From: Roseovarius salincola
GTDB lineage: Bacteria > Pseudomonadota > Alphaproteobacteria > Rhodobacterales > Rhodobacteraceae
Direction: 5' to 3'
NCBI RefSeq assembly: GCF_026891095.1
Contig: NZ_JAPTNL010000010.1
Location: 62,001 to 126,000, forward strand
Length of the DNA: 64,000 nt
Every line of letters begins with the position of its first letter. Within the stretch, counting starts at the first letter, position 1. Under the pieces are notes generated by a model that did no database searches, was not told the DNA's origin, and saw only the letters and a program-made list of their open reading frames with translations. The translations under genes were made by a program, and so were the position numbers. Shown here piece by piece: positions 45,247 through 54,090 of this stretch.

Positions 45247-47799
45247 TCAGGCGCCGCGAATGCGGCTGACCATCTCGGTCGTGTCGCGGCTGAGGGCAGG
45301 GGTGGCAAGGATCCGGTCCAGTTCCGCGGCGACCAGCGCCTGGCGCGCCGCGTCATAGCGTTTCCATGTCTCGAAGGCCGAACACATCCGCGCGGTGGTC
45401 TGCGGATTCACCGGGTCGAGCCGGATCAGCCAGTCCGCCAGCAGCCGGTATCCCGCGCCGCCGGCATGGTGGAACCCGGCCGGATTGGCTGCCAGCGCCC
45501 CCAGCGTGGCGCGAAAGCGGTTGGGGTTCTTCATGTCGAAATCCGAATGGCGGGTCAGGCGCGCGGCGGTGTCGGCGGCCTCGGCGGGGTCGGCGTGAAT
45601 GATCTGCATCATGAACCACTTGTCGATCACCAGCCGGTCATGGCGCCACTGGTCATAGAACCGCGCGACCGCGTCCTCGCCCTTGCCGGCCTGCAAGAGG
45701 CAGGAAAGCGCGGATAGCTGCTGTGTCATGTTGGTGGCGGTGTCGTACTGGCGCTGCGCCGCCGCGCCCCCGTCAAGGCGGCTGATCAGCCCGAGCGCCG
45801 CGTTGGCCAGCGCCCGCGCGCCCGATTGCTGCGCATCGGGGCGGTAGGGCGCGGTCACCTGGTATTGCGCATGAAGCCGCGCCGCCAGGTCCTGACAATG
45901 CTGCGCGCGCGCCTGGCGCAGGGTCTCCAGCGCCTCCCAGATCGCCTGCGGGTCGGGCGTGTGACCGCGCTCGTGCAGGGTCTGCGCCAGATCGTCCTGG
46001 CTGGGCAGGCCAAGCGCCAGCGCGCGAAACGCCGGGTCCAGCGCATCGTCGCGCGCCATCGCCTGCACGGCATCCAGATAGGCGGCATCGGGCGGCGCGC
46101 CCGCGACGATCATCTCGCAAAGCCCTTCGCGCGCCAGCGCGCGCCCGGCCTCCCATTTGTTGAACGGGTCCGTATCATGGGCCAGCAGAAAGGCGCGCTC
46201 GCGATTGCCGGTCTCGCGCTCAAGGATCACCGGCGCCGAGAAATCCCGCAGGATCGACGGCACGGGTTCGGCGGCCAACCCGCTGAAGGTAAAGCTCTGG
46301 CGCGCCTCGGTCATCTCCAGCACCGTGGTCGCCACCACCTCGTCGCCATTGGGGCCAAGCAGGCCGACGGCAATCGGGATCACCTGCGGCAGCTTCGTGT
46401 TCTGCCCTGGTGTGGGCGGCGTTGTCTGTTCAAAATCAAGTGTATAGACATCGTCTTTGAAGTTTTGCGTGACCTTCAGGCGCGGCGTGCCCGCCTGCGA
46501 ATACCAGCGTTTGAACTGGCTCAGATCGCGTCCCGTGACCTCTTCGAACACGGCCAGCCAATCCTCGATCGTGCAGGCCTGCCCGTCATGGCGGTCAAAA
46601 TAAAGATCCAGCGCGCGGGCGTAATCCGCATCCCCCACAAGCCGCTTGAGCATCCCGATCACCTCGGCGCCCTTTTCATAGACGGTGGCGGTATAGAAGT
46701 TGTTGATCTCTACGAAACTCTCGGGGCGCACCGGATGGGCCAGCGGGCCGTTATCCTCGCGGAACTGACGGGCGCGCAGTGCGATCACGTCCGAGATCCG
46801 CTTGACCGGCGCGCTGCGCATGTCGGCGGTGAACTCGGCATCGCGGAAAACCGTCAGCCCCTCCTTGAGGCAAAGCTGGAACCAGTCGCGGCAGGTGATC
46901 CGGTTGCCGGTCCAGTTGTGGAAATACTCATGCGCGATGATCGCCTCGATGCGCTCGAAATTGGCGTCGGTGCTGGTCTCGGGACTGGCCAGAACGCAGG
47001 AGGAATTGAAAATGTTCAATCCCTTGTTTTCCATTGCACCCATATTGAAGTCGTCCACGGCGACAATGTTGAAAATGTCCAGATCGTATTCGCGCCCATA
47101 GACCTCTTCGTCCCAGGTCATCGACTTCTTGAGCGCCTCCATCGCAAAGGCGCATTTGTCCTCGTCGCCGGGGCGCACCCAGATATTGAGCGCCACCTCG
47201 CGCCCCGAACGGGTTGTGAAACGTCCCGGATGATCCACCAGATCGCCTGCCACCAGCGCGAACAGATAGGCGGGCTTGGGCCAGGGATCATGCCATTCGG
47301 CAAAACCTTCGCCCGTCGCCACCGGGTTGCCGTTCGACAGCATCACCGGCATGTCGCCCTCGATGCGCACGCTGAACACAGCCATCACGTCGGGGCGGTC
47401 GGGGTAATAAGTGATCTTGCGAAACCCCTCGGCCTCGCATTGGGTGCAATACATCCCCGAGGACATGTAGAGCCCCTCGAGCGCGGTATTGCCGGCCGGG
47501 GCGATCTCGACCTCGGCCTCCCATGTGAAGGGCGCATCCGGCACCTCGCAGGTCAGCCCGCCCTCGACCATACCGGGTGTGACCGGCGCACCGTCGATAC
47601 GTGAAGAAATCAGCTTAAGCGCCTCGCCATGCAGGAAAAACGCTCGATCATCCGTGTCCGGGTTGGGGCGGAACGCGATCCGGCTCAGCACCCGCGTGCG
47701 CTCCGGGTCCAGCCGAAAGGTCAGCTCCACCGTGTCCACCAGATAGGCGGGGGGCGTGTAATCCGACAGGTGGATCGTCTGGGGCGCGGCATCTTTCAT
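45247..47799 (-). CDS. pepN: Aminopeptidase N
   Basis: 850 residues from ATG 47799, which has GGAG nine bases ahead; ATG 47814 would add five. It is an M1 zinc metallopeptidase removing N-terminal residues from peptides. The exopeptidase motif GAMEN is near residue 256 and the zinc motif HEYFHNWTGNR near 286, with the downstream Glu in LKEGLTVFRDAEFTAD. The length and the DUF3458-type C-terminal repeats match the E. coli PepN subgroup. Confidence 0.96.
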   Translation of the reverse strand: MKDAAPQTIHLSDYTPPAYLVDTVELTFRLDPERTRVLSRIAFRPNPDTDDRAFFLHGEALKLISSRIDGAPVTPGMVEGGLTCEVPDAPFTWEAEVEIAPAGNTALEGLYMSSGMYCTQCEAEGFRKITYYPDRPDVMAVFSVRIEGDMPVMLSNGNPVATGEGFAEWHDPWPKPAYLFALVAGDLVDHPGRFTTRSGREVALNIWVRPGDEDKCAFAMEALKKSMTWDEEVYGREYDLDIFNIVAVDDFNMGAMENKGLNIFNSSCVLASPETSTDANFERIEAIIAHEYFHNWTGNRITCRDWFQLCLKEGLTVFRDAEFTADMRSAPVKRISDVIALRARQFREDNGPLAHPVRPESFVEINNFYTATVYEKGAEVIGMLKRLVGDADYARALDLYFDRHDGQACTIEDWLAVFEEVTGRDLSQFKRWYSQAGTPRLKVTQNFKDDVYTLDFEQTTPPTPGQNTKLPQVIPIAVGLLGPNGDEVVATTVLEMTEARQSFTFSGLAAEPVPSILRDFSAPVILERETGNRERAFLLAHDTDPFNKWEAGRALAREGLCEMIVAGAPPDAAYLDAVQAMARDDALDPAFRALALGLPSQDDLAQTLHERGHTPDPQAIWEALETLRQARAQHCQDLAARLHAQYQVTAPYRPDAQQSGARALANAALGLISRLDGGAAAQRQYDTATNMTQQLSALSCLLQAGKGEDAVARFYDQWRHDRLVIDKWFMMQIIHADPAEAADTAARLTRHSDFDMKNPNRFRATLGALAANPAGFHHAGGAGYRLLADWLIRLDPVNPQTTARMCSAFETWKRYDAARQALVAAELDRILATPALSRDTTEMVSRIRGA

Positions 47800-48009
47800 C
47801 GCGGGCGTCTCCATATGCTGGGCGATACGGCGCGAAGGTAGGCCGATGCGCGCCGCTCTGCAACGCGATCACACCCGCATATTGTGCCGGGCGCCCGCCA
47901 AACAGGCATCTTGCGACCCTGCATGTGCGCGCGGGCGCTTGTGCGCCAATCGGCGTTTGCCTATCTTCCCTGGCGCGGTAGACATGGATGGAACAACAGC
48001 AGGACCCTC

Positions 48010-48789
48010 ATGACCAAGCGCCCCGTCATCGGCATCATCTCCAATCGCTATCTTCTGCATGAGAACTACCCGGCCCATGCCGGCGGGATCATGAACTCCG
48101 AGGCGGTCGCCTCTGTCGCGGGCTGCATGCCGCTGCTTGTGCCCACCGATCCGCGTTTCGTCAGCGTCGATGAGTTGCTCGACACCTGCGACGGTTTCCT
48201 GCTCACGGGGGGGCGTCCCAATGTCCACCCCGAGGAATATGGCGAAGCGGCGACCGAGGCGCATGGCGCCTTTGACCGCGCCCGCGATGCGATCACCCTG
48301 CCGCTGGTGCGCGCCTGCATCGAGCGGGGTCAGCCGATTCTGGGGATCTGCCGGGGCTTTCAGGAAGTGAACGTTGCGCTCGGCGGCTCGCTCCATCCCG
48401 AAATCCGCGACTTGCCGGGGCGCGACAATCACCGGATGCCCCCGGATGGCACGCTCGAGGAAAAATTCGCCCTGCGCCATGTGGTCAAATTCACGCCGGG
48501 GGGCGTTTTCCACCGGCTGATGGGCGCCGAGGAGGTCATGACCAACACCCTGCACGGGCAGGGGGTCGTCAGGCCCGGCCACAGGATCGCCATCGACGGT
48601 CACGCGCCGGATGGCACGCCCGAGGCGCTTTATGTCGAAGGTGCCAAGGGCTTTGCGCTGGCGGTGCAGTGGCACCCGGAATACAACGCCGCCAACGATC
48701 CCGTCAGCCGCCCGCTCTTTACCAGCTTCGGCGAGGCGACGCGCGCCTGGGCCGCGGGGCGCGGCCAACCGGCGCTGCGCTCGGCCTGA
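48010..48789 (+). CDS. Class I glutamine amidotransferase-like hydrolase (gamma-glutamyl-GABA hydrolase family)
   Basis: 259 residues from ATG 48010. The peptidase C26 triad is visible: nucleophile Cys in LGICRGFQEVNVALGGSL, and His and Glu in AVQWHPEYNAAND. The N-terminal VIGIISNRYLLHENYPAH and GFLLTGGRPNVHPEEYGE match PuuD-like gamma-glutamyl-gamma-aminobutyrate hydrolases. PuuD frees GABA in putrescine breakdown, but no other puu gene is close, so the true substrate is open. Confidence 0.88.
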   Translation: MTKRPVIGIISNRYLLHENYPAHAGGIMNSEAVASVAGCMPLLVPTDPRFVSVDELLDTCDGFLLTGGRPNVHPEEYGEAATEAHGAFDRARDAITLPLVRACIERGQPILGICRGFQEVNVALGGSLHPEIRDLPGRDNHRMPPDGTLEEKFALRHVVKFTPGGVFHRLMGAEEVMTNTLHGQGVVRPGHRIAIDGHAPDGTPEALYVEGAKGFALAVQWHPEYNAANDPVSRPLFTSFGEATRAWAAGRGQPALRSA

Positions 48790-48824
48790 GCGCGCCGATT
48801 CGGGCGCGCGGCACGTGCTGCCTT

Positions 48825-50924
48825 TCAGCCCGCTGCGGCACAGACCTTACCGGATGCGGGCGCGCGCAACTGCGTGTCCGGCCTAAGCAACCGCGCCTCA
48901 TGCGCGCGCAGGCTCTGGCGTGCGGTGTCGCCATAGGCGCTGACATCGGCGCGCAGTTCGGGAAAGACCGCGAACATCTCTTCGCGCGCCTGATCGGAAA
49001 TGGCGCTGAGGCCCATTTCGCCCGCGTGAAAGCTCTCGGTCGCCGCTCCTTCGGCATAGATCACCTCGTGACGGTCCAGCATCAGATGCAGATAGGTGAC
49101 CGCCGGGCATTCCCGGATGCACACATCCACGCCATCGACCAGATGTTTCGCCGCCACCAGCACTTCGGAGGTCCCGAACAACAGCTCCGCCTTGTAGCCC
49201 GTGAACAAAAGCCGGTGTTGCGGCGACACCAGCAAGTCGCGCTGCGCCCCGTCCAGGACCGAAGCCGCCAGCGATACCGGCGCCCTCTTGCCGTCTCCGG
49301 CCACCGTGCTGCGCCCGATCCAGCGCACCGGCTGCAAGCCGCTGTCGCGCGTGACCACCATGTCGCCGGGGGTCAGCGTTTCCACCGCACGCTCGCCATG
49401 TTCGGTCAGGATGCGCGTGCCGGGGGTGAAACAGATGATGTTCTCGATCTCCGAGAACGTGACCACCGTTCCATCGGCCATGGTAAAGCTGCCTGAAAGG
49501 CCGCCATCATTGTCATCGGTATTGCTGAAGGTGATGTCGCCGGGCGTCACGTCGGCGTTCAGTTGCAGCGTGTCGCCATTGGTCTCGCCGCTCTCGCCGC
49601 CGACAATGGTGATCGTGCTGCTGCCCGCTTCGCCCAGATCATCCAGGATGAACAGGTCGTCGCCCGCGCCGCCATAGGCGATATCGCCCTCGGCCACTTG
49701 AAACACGTCGTCGCCCAGCCCGCCATACAGCGTATCCGCGCCAGTGCCGCCGATCAGCGTGTCATTGCCGTCGCCGCCCTCGATCAGATCGTTGCCCGCG
49801 CCGCCATCCAGCACGTCGTCCCCGTCACCGGGCAGCGGCACCTTGAAATCGGTGTCGAGCCGTTCAGCCGCAAGCGAGCCGTCGTCGGCCACTACCGCTG
49901 TCAGTTCCACGGATTCGATGGGCTTGGCCGCCATCGCGTCGGAATCCGCGTTCGACGCCAGTTCGGGCGCCCAGTACACCTCGCCATCGCTGGTCTGAAA
50001 GACCACGGCGGTGATCGCGGCGGTGGTGCCGTCGTTATAGGTGATGAGCGCGTCATAGACCTGGACCGAGTCGATGGTCTTGGCGACGCCGCCGATGGTG
50101 ATGGTCTCGGGGGTTGTGCCGTTGTCGTTGTCGTCGACATTGCCCGACCCGTTGGGGTCCGTCGTGACCACGTCGGTCAGGGCGTTGTAAAGTGGCTCGC
50201 CCGCCGATCCGTAGGTGCCGAACAGGTCAACGGCGTTCTCGCTGACGCCGTTGGTCTCGTCGGGGTCGATATCTGCATAGCTGCCAAGGCTGACCACCTG
50301 GAAGGCATTGCCCAGCGTTTCGGTGCCGCCGGTGCCGGTGAACTCGCTCGGGTCATTTCCGCCGTAAAGCGTGTCGTTGCCCTCGCCCCCCAGCAGGCTG
50401 TCATTGCCGCTGCCGCCGATCAGAAGGTCGTCCGCCGCGCCGCCATCCAGCGTATCGTTGCCCGCCTCGCCAAAGACCGTGTCATTGCCGAGCCCTGCCA
50501 GAACGCTGTCATTGCCGTCACCGGCGCTGATCGTGTCCTCGTTGCCGTCCGGACCGCTGCCGTCGCCGCCATCGACCACGTCGCCGTCGGCATCGGTGTA
50601 GCTGTCGTCGATGATGTCGTCGCCGGCGGTTCCGTCCACGGGATCGGCCGGCACGGTATAGGCTGGCGCGGTTTCGGCGCTGGCCGACGTGATCGTGTCC
50701 ACCGGGCCGAAATCGGGCACGAAATAGACATTGCCGTCCGTTCCCAGCTCGTATTGGCCCGGCTCGGAGGTGTTGGCGAAGGTCTGCCCGTTCCACGTCC
50801 CCGACCAGACCCAACTGCCGGTGCCGATCACGCTGTCGGTGGTGAAGGTGATCAGCGGTCCGACGATCGAGTCGCCCGAATCAAGCGAACGGTCGCCCAG
50901 TTGCACAAGATAACCCTGTGGCAT
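48825..50924 (-). CDS. Secreted RTX-repeat protein with Hint domain
   Basis: 699 residues, acidic and very Asp/Gly/Asn-rich. RTX nonapeptide repeats that bind calcium occur at about residues 134-190 (GGSGNDSLLGGEGNDTLYGG) and again at about 365-430 (DGGAGNDLIEGGDGNDTLIG). A Hint domain (Hedgehog/intein-type, Hint_2) starts near residue 498 with CFTPGTRILTEHGERAVETL and covers about 140 residues. There is no N-terminal signal, as expected for type I secretion; no type I exporter genes are nearby. The Hint Cys suggests self-processing, but the product's role (adhesin or surface layer) is unknown. Confidence 0.85.
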   Translation of the reverse strand: MPQGYLVQLGDRSLDSGDSIVGPLITFTTDSVIGTGSWVWSGTWNGQTFANTSEPGQYELGTDGNVYFVPDFGPVDTITSASAETAPAYTVPADPVDGTAGDDIIDDSYTDADGDVVDGGDGSGPDGNEDTISAGDGNDSVLAGLGNDTVFGEAGNDTLDGGAADDLLIGGSGNDSLLGGEGNDTLYGGNDPSEFTGTGGTETLGNAFQVVSLGSYADIDPDETNGVSENAVDLFGTYGSAGEPLYNALTDVVTTDPNGSGNVDDNDNGTTPETITIGGVAKTIDSVQVYDALITYNDGTTAAITAVVFQTSDGEVYWAPELASNADSDAMAAKPIESVELTAVVADDGSLAAERLDTDFKVPLPGDGDDVLDGGAGNDLIEGGDGNDTLIGGTGADTLYGGLGDDVFQVAEGDIAYGGAGDDLFILDDLGEAGSSTITIVGGESGETNGDTLQLNADVTPGDITFSNTDDNDGGLSGSFTMADGTVVTFSEIENIICFTPGTRILTEHGERAVETLTPGDMVVTRDSGLQPVRWIGRSTVAGDGKRAPVSLAASVLDGAQRDLLVSPQHRLLFTGYKAELLFGTSEVLVAAKHLVDGVDVCIRECPAVTYLHLMLDRHEVIYAEGAATESFHAGEMGLSAISDQAREEMFAVFPELRADVSAYGDTARQSLRAHEARLLRPDTQLRAPASGKVCAAAG

Positions 50925-51099
50925 TGCCCTTTACTCCTGCCCGTGGGCCCTTTTTCGGACCCTTATTGATCACGTCTCGGCGTCCTCGGGTTGGAACCTC
51001 GCAGGGCGCGTCGCGCGATTGTCTCCAAATTGGATACGGACTGTCTGCGGCAGCTTTTTGGACGAATTCAGGCAAATTGTGGCTGTCGCCGCTAACCTG

Positions 51100-52293
51100 T
51101 CAGGTCACGGCAGAGCGGGCGTGATAGACGGGATCGTCCCAGAGCCGCTTTTGCATGACCTCGGCGATCACCGCCGCCGCGCGGTCGATGTCACCGGCGT
51201 CGATGTAAAGCGGGGTGATGCCGAAACGCATGATGTCGGGCGCGCGGAAATCGCCGATCACGCCGCGCGCGATACAGGCCTGCATCGCCGCGTAACCTTG
51301 CGCAAAGCGGAACGACACCTGACTGCCGCGCGCCTCAGGGTCGCGCGGCGAGGCCAGTTCCAGCATCGGGCAGCTTTCCTCTACAGACGCGATGAACCGC
51401 TCCGATAGCGCCTGAGCGCGTGTCCTCAGCGCGGCCATGTCGACGCCATCCCAGATATCCAGCGCCGAATCGAGCGCCGCCATCGCCAGCACCGGCGGCG
51501 TGCCCACCCGCATCCGCGCCAGCCCTTCGCCCGCGCGGTAGACCTGCTCGAAATCGAACGGCGCGGCATGGCCCAGCCAGCCCGACAGGGCAGGGCGGGC
51601 GTGATCCGCATGGCGCGGGGCGACATAGATGAAGGCGGGCGCACCGGGGCCGCCATTGAGGAACTTGTAGGTGCAGCCCACCGCGAAATCCGCGCCGACC
51701 CCGGCCAGATCGACCGGCACCGCCCCCGCGCTATGCGCCAGATCCCAGATCGTCAGCGCGCCCGCATCATGGGCGCGCGCGGTCAGCGCCGCCATGTCAT
51801 GCATCCGCCCGGTGCGGTAATCGACCTCGGTCAAGAGCGTCACCGCCACATCCGGCGTGATCGCTCCGGCGACCTCCTCGGGTGCGACCACCCGCAATTC
51901 ATAGCCCCGGTCCAGCGCTCCGATCAGCCCCTCGGCCATGTATAGGTCGCTCGGGAAATTGCCGCTGTCGCTCAGGATCACCCGGCGCTCGGGGCGCATC
52001 TCCAGCGCGGCGGCCAGCGCCTGGTAGACCTTGATCGACAAGGTATCACCCAGCATCACATGCCCCGGTTCCGCCCCGATCAGCCGCGCGATACGGTCGC
52101 CCAGCTCGGCAGGCTGCGCCATCCAACCGGCCTTGTTCCAGCCGGTGATCAGCATCTCGCCCCATTCGTCGCGCATGGCGCGCTCCATGCGTGCGCCCGC
52201 CGCCCTCGGCAGCGGCCCCAGCGAATTGCCGTCCAGATAGATCACCCCCTCGGGCAGGTGGAACATCGCCTTCGTGGCCGCGAAATCCGTCAT
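51100..52293 (-). CDS. kynU: Kynureninase
   Basis: 397 residues. A PLP enzyme cleaving kynurenine to anthranilate and alanine in tryptophan breakdown. The family opening PEGVIYLDGNSLGPLPRAA, the phosphate-binding TLSIKVYQALAAAL and the PLP-lysine segment VGCTYKFLNGGPGAPAFIYV are all clear. No kynA or kynB gene is next to it. A small overlapping frame (52290-52430) precedes it with an ATGA junction. Confidence 0.95.
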   Translation of the reverse strand: MTDFAATKAMFHLPEGVIYLDGNSLGPLPRAAGARMERAMRDEWGEMLITGWNKAGWMAQPAELGDRIARLIGAEPGHVMLGDTLSIKVYQALAAALEMRPERRVILSDSGNFPSDLYMAEGLIGALDRGYELRVVAPEEVAGAITPDVAVTLLTEVDYRTGRMHDMAALTARAHDAGALTIWDLAHSAGAVPVDLAGVGADFAVGCTYKFLNGGPGAPAFIYVAPRHADHARPALSGWLGHAAPFDFEQVYRAGEGLARMRVGTPPVLAMAALDSALDIWDGVDMAALRTRAQALSERFIASVEESCPMLELASPRDPEARGSQVSFRFAQGYAAMQACIARGVIGDFRAPDIMRFGITPLYIDAGDIDRAAAVIAEVMQKRLWDDPVYHARSAVT

Positions 52294-52430
52294 GTCGTCT
52301 CTCCGATATCCAGTTCGGCGCGCGCCTTGCGGGTCAGCCGCGCCAGCGCCATGTCATATGACTCGCGGATATGATCCGCCAGCGCCGAGTCCCGCAAGCC
52401 CGGATCGTCATGACCCCGGATGCGGCTCAT
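52290..52430 (-). CDS. Small hypothetical protein coupled to kynU
   Basis: 46 residues, MSRIRGHDDPGLRDSALADH onward, ending RKARAELDIGETT. Its stop overlaps the kynU ATG as ATGA, and the codon pattern fits the neighbours, which supports translation. An upstream in-frame Met would give 52 residues, with a stop just ahead of it. The IRESYDMALARLTRKARAEL helix recalls the tail of MmcQ/YjbR proteins, but this is too short to assign. Confidence 0.45.
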   Translation of the reverse strand: MSRIRGHDDPGLRDSALADHIRESYDMALARLTRKARAELDIGETT

Positions 52431-52498
52431 GCCGCGCCCCCTAGACATTCACGAAGGCGAATGCGTAACATCGCGCCAGCCATTCAGGGAGGAAACAT

Positions 52499-53467
52499 AT
52501 GAAACCGATTCACGCCGCCGCCGCGGCCCTCGCGCTCGCCCTTTCGCCCGCGCTCGCCATGCCCGCGCTGGCCTCCGAGGACATTGCCGACCAATACCCG
52601 CAATCCGAACTCTATTCCAAACCGGTCGAATTCATCCCGCATGTCTTTTCGGCTATCGGCGCCACCGCGCCACCCACCTACGAAAATTCCGGCCATAACA
52701 ACAATCTGAGCTTCGTCGTCACCGGCGACGGGGTGCTGGTGGTCAATGGCGGCGCCTCCTACCGCCTTGCCAAGGCGCTCCATGACGAGATCAAGACCGT
52801 CACCGACCAGCCGGTGAAGCTGGTCGTGAACGAGAACGGCCAGGGCCATGCCTTCCTTGGGAATTCCTACTGGGCCGAGCAGGGTGTCGATATCCTCGCC
52901 CATGTCGATGCCATCCACGAGATCGAGGAAGAAGGCGATTTCGTCCTGCAGGGCATGCAGGGATACAACCAGGACAAGGCCGAGGGCAGTTCGGTCGTCG
53001 TGCCCAATCTCAGCTTCGAGGATTCGACCACGATCGAGATGGGCGATGTCACCTTCGAGGTGCTGCATCTCGGCCCCGCCCACGGTCCGGGCGACACCCA
53101 GGTCTGGATTCCGCAATGGAGCGTCGTGATCGCGGGCGACATCGCCTTTCACGAACGTATGCCGCCGATCTTTCCGGGAAGCTGCACAAGCTGCTGGATC
53201 GAGACCTTTGACGGCCCGTTCACCGATCTGGGCGCAACTTACGTGATTCCCGGCCACGGCCATCCCACCAACATGGCGCAGGTCACGCGCTACACCTCGG
53301 ATTACCTCAAGGATCTGCGCGCCAAGATCGGCGAGCATCTGGACAATGGCGGCAATCTGGCCGACGCCTATTATGTCGATCAGTCGGAATGGGAACATCT
53401 CGACACGTTCGAGGAACTGGCCACCAAGAATGCGGGCCGTGTGTTCGAGGAAATGGAGTGGGAATGA
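52499..53467 (+). CDS. Metallo-beta-lactamase-fold periplasmic protein with altered metal motif
   Basis: 322 residues with a signal peptide (residues 1 to about 25, ALALSPALAMPALA). The MBL-fold layout is clear, including TGDGVLVVNGG, LHLGPAHGPGDTQVWIP with His195, VVIAGD with Asp214 and IPGHGHPT with His253. The usual HxHxDH is replaced by ENGQGH at 112-117: only the last His (117) remains, and the first two His and the Asp are Glu, Gly and Gly. Metal binding must differ from classical members. A nearby CTSCW pair could form a disulfide or bind metal. Function unknown. Confidence 0.85.
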   Translation: MKPIHAAAAALALALSPALAMPALASEDIADQYPQSELYSKPVEFIPHVFSAIGATAPPTYENSGHNNNLSFVVTGDGVLVVNGGASYRLAKALHDEIKTVTDQPVKLVVNENGQGHAFLGNSYWAEQGVDILAHVDAIHEIEEEGDFVLQGMQGYNQDKAEGSSVVVPNLSFEDSTTIEMGDVTFEVLHLGPAHGPGDTQVWIPQWSVVIAGDIAFHERMPPIFPGSCTSCWIETFDGPFTDLGATYVIPGHGHPTNMAQVTRYTSDYLKDLRAKIGEHLDNGGNLADAYYVDQSEWEHLDTFEELATKNAGRVFEEMEWE

Positions 53468-53507
53468 AGCGGATCACTGATCTGGCGCGCCTGGGTGGCC
53501 TGAGCTG

Positions 53508-53960
53508 ATGGGCAAATGGGTCGACCTGCCGCCGGTCTGGCTTTCGGGGTTTCTCGCCTTGGCGTGGGCGCAGTCGGTGTATTATCCGGCGGGGCTTGGC
53601 TTTGGCGGGGCATGGGCGGATTTCGCGGGCGGCTTGCTGATCGGGGGCGGGGTGCTTCTGATGGCGCTCGCGTTCTTTGAATTCCGCCGCCACCGCACCA
53701 CGCTAATGCCCCATGAAACGCCTGAACGCCTTGTGCAAAGCGGGATTTTCGGGCGCACGCGCAACCCGATCTATGTGGGGGATGTTCTGCTGCTGTTGGG
53801 GTTCATCCTGCGATGGGATGCGGTCCTGTCGCTGCCGCTTTTGCCGGTCTTCGTCTGGGTGATCGAAAAGCGCTTCATCGAACCCGAGGAAGACCGGATG
53901 CGCCGCAAATTCCGCATGGATTTCGCACGCTATTGCGAAAAGACACGGCGCTGGATTTGA
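53508..53960 (+). CDS. Isoprenylcysteine carboxyl methyltransferase (ICMT) family protein
   Basis: 150 residues, an integral membrane protein with four or so helices. The family's C-terminal SAM-binding pattern is present: LVQSGIFGRTRNPIYVGDVLLLLG, then EKRFIEPEEDRMRRKFRMDF. Bacterial members methylate lipids or isoprenoids of unknown identity. It begins 40 bases after the MBL-fold gene, so the two may be cotranscribed. Confidence 0.88.
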   Translation: MGKWVDLPPVWLSGFLALAWAQSVYYPAGLGFGGAWADFAGGLLIGGGVLLMALAFFEFRRHRTTLMPHETPERLVQSGIFGRTRNPIYVGDVLLLLGFILRWDAVLSLPLLPVFVWVIEKRFIEPEEDRMRRKFRMDFARYCEKTRRWI

Positions 53961-54090
53961 CCGGATGCGACATTCCTTGCATCGAAACCGATAAAAAAAT
54001 GTGGAATAACCGGCCGTGACACTGTTTAAAGCCGGATGAAACGCCGCTCCGCAACAGGAGCGCAGACATGCAAGAACGGGGGAGACGACC

